The translations under genes were made by a program, and so were the position numbers. The notes beneath the pieces are model-generated. The model worked only from the letters and a program-made list of their open reading frames with translations, was not told where the DNA came from and did no database searches. A stretch of DNA of 64,000 bases, taken from contig NZ_FNEY01000009.1 in the NCBI RefSeq assembly GCF_900100305.1, positions 1 to 64,000 on the forward strand. The letters run 5' to 3'. Source of the DNA: Paracidovorax citrulli (GTDB lineage Bacteria > Pseudomonadota > Gammaproteobacteria > Burkholderiales > Burkholderiaceae_C). The stretch's first letter is position 1; the number at the start of each line of letters is the position of its first letter. Of the stretch, positions 63,113 through 64,000 are shown piece after piece.

Positions 63113-64000
63113 GAAAACAGCCCAATTTGATCAATTCCTTCCGGATGAGTTTTCGGAAGCATAACATCCGCAGGAGAAAGCCCCGCCTTCATCAAATCAA
63201 TTTCAGTAGCACTTGGCATTCGAGCCAAAGTACCATCGCTATTTTGCTGCAAAAGTATTATTGCACCGCCATCAAGAGGATTGCCCAATAGCGCCTCACT
63301 ATGCGTTGTAACGATAACCTGCCTACCATAGGCCTTCTGCTTCCTCAACACTCGATCAATCATCAATGGAATGTGAGCAACAATCGCATCGTTCAACGAG
63401 AGTTCGGGCTCTTCCAGCAGCAATAGCGAATTACTTTCTTGCAGCATCCACAAAAGGCCTAACAATCGAAGCGTGCCATCGGAAAATTGATCTTCCCGCT
63501 GCCAAGCACCATGAGTGCGCCAGTGCTGATAAGAAGCCATCAAATGAGGCAAACCCGTTATCTTGTCTTGCTCAAATTTGAGTTGCTTGAACTGCGGAAC
63601 AGCCTTCTCAAGGGATTGCTGTATACGGCGAAGGCGAGCATCTCTAGTTTTCTGGGGTGTTTTTGCAATACGTTGAAGAAGCCCTTGACCAAACGGATCC
63701 CCCTCAACTAGGCGGGCACCTATTTCTGTATGCTTGAGCAACTGAGGCACAAGATGCAAATAGGTGGTCTCTCTAAAAAAATCAGCAATTTCACGAAAAT
63801 CCGAGTTTGAATTAATTTGTTCAAGCGCTGTTTGAGTTCTGCGAAGCGTATCCGCTTTATCTTTTGGGTCGGGACGATTTAGAATCGGAGTTGGCTTATC
63901 GGCCTTTCGAACTATTTCGCGAGTCACAAGAACCCTGTGCAAGCCCGTACCTTCAGGCTTGAAAGCAAGAGTGTAAATCCACACCGGATCCGAATCTGCA
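63109..64000 (-). CDS. AAA ATPase (AAA_21-type), N-terminus outside the window
   Basis: The frame is open to the right edge, so the protein is truncated by the window; about 297 codons are here. It lacks the Walker A end but has the ABC-like signature QFSDGTLRLLGLLWML, Walker B NSLLLLEEPELSLNDAIVAHIPLMI and the His switch QVIVTTHSEALLGNP, characteristic of AAA_21/AAA_15 ATPases in abortive-infection and OLD-type systems. The middle has an extended helical insert (REIADFFRETTYLHLVPQLL, DARLRRIQQSLEKAV). Low GC, coupled to a TOPRIM-like gene downstream. Confidence 0.8.
   Translation of the reverse strand, partial: ADSDPVWIYTLAFKPEGTGLHRVLVTREIVRKADKPTPILNRPDPKDKADTLRRTQTALEQINSNSDFREIADFFRETTYLHLVPQLLKHTEIGARLVEGDPFGQGLLQRIAKTPQKTRDARLRRIQQSLEKAVPQFKQLKFEQDKITGLPHLMASYQHWRTHGAWQREDQFSDGTLRLLGLLWMLQESNSLLLLEEPELSLNDAIVAHIPLMIDRVLRKQKAYGRQVIVTTHSEALLGNPLDGGAIILLQQNSDGTLARMPSATEIDLMKAGLSPADVMLPKTHPEGIDQIGLFS

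Overview
The window is GC-rich DNA with the coding style and gene order of a betaproteobacterium of the Comamonadaceae; Acidovorax or a close relative is my best guess, from recall of protein families and synteny (tRNA-Ser/lysC/tilS/accA/alkA-type glycosylase/cysS, then TPR/L,D-transpeptidase/ppiA/ppiB/lpxH). Most genes are chromosomal housekeeping genes. They are interrupted by AT-richer accessory patches at about 0.7-3.6 kb, 31.9-36.7 kb and 62.5-64 kb.

Left end (1 to about 5.47 kb): a decayed prophage beside tRNA-Ser(GCU). An IS3-family element cuts a terminase small-subunit gene. Small orphan genes follow, two of them with frameshifts. A phage cytosine methyltransferase has lost its catalytic cysteine, carries two frameshifts, and is fused in frame to a tyrosine integrase. 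A strong intrinsic terminator lies between the integrase and the tRNA.

Core block 1 (5.4-31.9 kb): lysC, tilS, accA, DNA glycosylase and cysS on the minus strand; then a TPR protein, L,D-transpeptidase, two cyclophilins, lpxH and mtfA on the plus strand. Next come a gamma-glutamyltransferase/Bug receptor pair opposite a LysR regulator, and a frameshifted stand-alone pyruvate-dehydrogenase-type E1 opposite an Lrp/AsnC regulator. A set of enzymes follows (monooxygenase, DUF3014, esterase, ring-opening dioxygenase, arfB, alpha/beta hydrolase, aroQ), then glnS.

Accessory block (31.9-36.7 kb): gene scraps (holin-like, cupin-like, Bug-receptor-like), a TetR/membrane-protein unit with a visible operator palindrome, a low-GC META/HslJ-like gene, DUF2322, a membrane protein, and a multi-lesion pseudogene.

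Core block 2 (36.7-62.5 kb): lipoprotein hydrolase, frameshifted SRPBCC gene, phospholipase-D/cardiolipin-synthase-type enzyme, M23 peptidase, rluE, Sel1 protein, two MFS exporters, a chemoreceptor, an ABC-type binding protein, a DUF1800/DUF1501 pair, DHH phosphoesterase, a lipoprotein with a premature stop, truC-like synthase, MgtC and SoxR. SoxR faces a textbook SoxR promoter driving a RidA/MFS unit. An IclR regulator, porin, YlqF GTPase, orphan hybrid GAF histidine kinase and a RhtB/LysE exporter complete the block.

Right end (62.5-64 kb): a low-GC two-gene unit, an AAA ATPase (cut by the window edge) overlapping a small TOPRIM/DUF4276-like protein. It has the layout of a phage-defence module and is the best candidate here for an undescribed system. 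At least six genes carry single-base frameshifts or nonsense codons, three of them in otherwise ordinary chromosomal neighbourhoods. Either decay is common here or the assembly holds residual indel errors.
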